Shown piece by piece: positions 5,632 through 6,280 of a stretch of 6,280 nt of DNA. Both the position numbers and the translations under genes were made by a program. Every line of letters begins with the position of its first letter. Positions within the stretch are counted from its first letter, which is position 1. Source of the DNA: Chloroflexota bacterium (GTDB lineage: Bacteria; Chloroflexota; UBA5177; JANWHV01); NCBI GenBank assembly GCA_025450255.1, contig JANWHV010000049.1, forward strand, positions 1 to 6,280, given 5' to 3'. The notes beneath the pieces are model-generated. The model had not been told where the DNA came from and did not search any database. It saw only the letters and a list, made by a program, of their open reading frames with translations.

Positions 5632-6035
5632 CCGAGCCCGGTGCGGGTTGAACTTCGGCTCCATGTCACGCAAAGCGGCTAGCTGAGGCCGGCATATCGT
5701 CACATTCGTACCGCCTTCAGCCGAGCATCATCGCACACACGTCGGTCTTGAGCGTAACCCAGCGAAAGCGGACCGGGCCAGCCCTGGAGGTTATTGTTGG
5801 ATTAAGGTGCCTTAATCTTGGCCCGTCCATGCGCCATTGATTCGCGGCACGACGGCTATTCGTGGAGGGTACTTGAACTACGTCGTAAAGGGTTTCAAGA
5901 CGCGAATTTTCTCGCGTTACACCGCGCGGAAGGCCCTCAGCGAGGCCACGCTGCGGTACACTCCATGTTGTCGAGCCTTACCGCGCCCTTCGGTATCAAG
6001 GTTATGGCGGCGCGTAGTCCGCGGACGGGCGATTG
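5632..6035. other. Intergenic region upstream of the CheB-like gene, no supported gene
   Basis: Upstream of the tRNA promoter there are about 400 bases with no recognisable protein or RNA gene. Two short plus-strand frames run through it: TTG 5818 to a stop at 6036 that overlaps the next ATG as TGATG, and another from 5837 to 6088. Neither has a credible Shine-Dalgarno at its start or a recognisable motif. A GGAGGG at about 5865-5870 lies only three bases before a TTG. The region also holds the dyad at 5800-5817 and must contain the promoter of the CheB-like gene, which I cannot place. Confidence 0.5.
5800..5817. repeat. Perfect 18-bp dyad (candidate operator)
   Basis: GATTAAGG and CCTTAATC are exact reverse complements separated by TG. 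The symmetry and size suit the binding site of a dimeric repressor or activator. The two-base centre makes a stable RNA hairpin unlikely. It lies about 220 bases before the CheB-like gene and about 190 bases upstream of the tRNA promoter on the other strand. The regulator is unknown. The TTAAGG/CCTTAA core is only loosely like DtxR/MntR-type sites. Confidence 0.45.
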
Positions 6036-6280
6036 ATGGAGCAGGTTACGTCGGATACGCGAATATATCGAGTGCTGATCGCCGATGACTCGGCGGTGAT
6101 GCGCCGCTTGCTGCTCACGACGCTTGAGCAAGAATCGGATCTTCGCGTAGTCGGCGCCGCGCGTGATGGCGCGGAAGCGGTACGCCTTTGCATGTCACTG
6201 CGGCCCGATGTCGTAATCATGGACATCAATATGCCGATTATGGACGGCTTGCTGGCAACGCAGAAGATCCTCGAACAGGC
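6036..6280 (+). CDS. Response regulator receiver domain, CheB-like, 3'-truncated
   Basis: The first 81 codons of a plus-strand gene that runs out of the window. They form most of a receiver domain: the acidic pair D17/D18 in LIADDSAVMRRLL, the phospho-accepting D63 in VVIMDINMPIMDG, and the intervening VVGAARDGAEAV. The DDSAVMRR motif plus the xVVGxAxDGxEA pattern is typical of CheB, the chemotaxis methylesterase. A NarL-like or other two-domain regulator cannot be excluded, because the output domain is missing. The start is ATG at 6036, the first start-like ATG after the in-frame stop at 6015-6017. A TTG at 6033 directly precedes it. There is no clear Shine-Dalgarno. The upstream short frame ends in TGATG with this ATG. 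Confidence 0.85.
   Translation, partial: MEQVTSDTRIYRVLIADDSAVMRRLLLTTLEQESDLRVVGAARDGAEAVRLCMSLRPDVVIMDINMPIMDGLLATQKILEQ

Noticed and set aside
5385..5651. Plus-strand open frame across the tRNA
   Set aside because: It runs antisense through tRNA-Arg and the lepB upstream region. The coding appearance comes from the tRNA complement.
5683..5720. Imperfect inverted repeat CTGAGGC/GCCTTCAG
   Set aside because: It needs a bulge and a 23-base loop, so it is not distinguishable from chance.
1..6280. Mobile element, phage, CRISPR array or defence system
   Set aside because: There are no transposase, integrase, nuclease or helicase motifs and no terminal or regularly spaced repeats. tRNA-Arg could be an integration site, but no duplicated tRNA end is seen.

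Overview
This 6.28 kb window is bacterial, with moderately high GC. It holds six protein genes that can be placed in known families, the start of a seventh, and one tRNA. Nothing marks it as mobile: there is no transposase, integrase, phage gene or CRISPR array. The organism cannot be fixed from this window. The look of the PGK, TPI and signal peptidase sequences would suit a free-living Chloroflexota-like or other deep-branching high-GC bacterium, but that is an impression, not a result.

Layout from left to right. (1) Positions 1-1649, plus strand: the 3' part of pgk and complete tpiA, overlapping by four bases (ATGA) as a glycolytic operon. It ends in an imperfect hairpin that also lies at the end of the convergent neighbour. 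(2) Positions 1701-3780, minus strand: a PPP-type metallophosphoesterase (transcribed first), then, after a 127-base gap containing two inverted repeats, a gene of the acyl-CoA dehydrogenase fold that seems to lack the catalytic glutamate. (3) Positions 3781-4081: a divergent intergenic region. (4) Positions 4082-4780, plus strand: a HAD hydrolase close to beta-phosphoglucomutase. (5) Positions 4852-5594, minus strand: tRNA-Arg(TCG) with its own good promoter, followed by lepB (signal peptidase I) about 50 bases downstream, probably on the same transcript. (6) Positions 5595-6035: about 440 bases with no gene I can support, carrying the tRNA promoter and a perfect 18-bp dyad. (7) Position 6036 to the window end, plus strand: the N-terminal receiver domain of a CheB-like response regulator.

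Pgk and TpiA act together in lower glycolysis, and the HAD protein, if it is a sugar-phosphate mutase, would feed the same pathway. The other genes are unrelated housekeeping or signalling functions. I see no coherent new multi-gene system. The points most worth a second look are: lepB, whose reading frame continues upstream of every ATG/GTG/TTG codon into a convincing N-terminal extension with a good Shine-Dalgarno; the acyl-CoA dehydrogenase-like protein without its usual base; the perfect dyad upstream of the CheB-like gene; and the inverted repeat that brackets tRNA-Arg.
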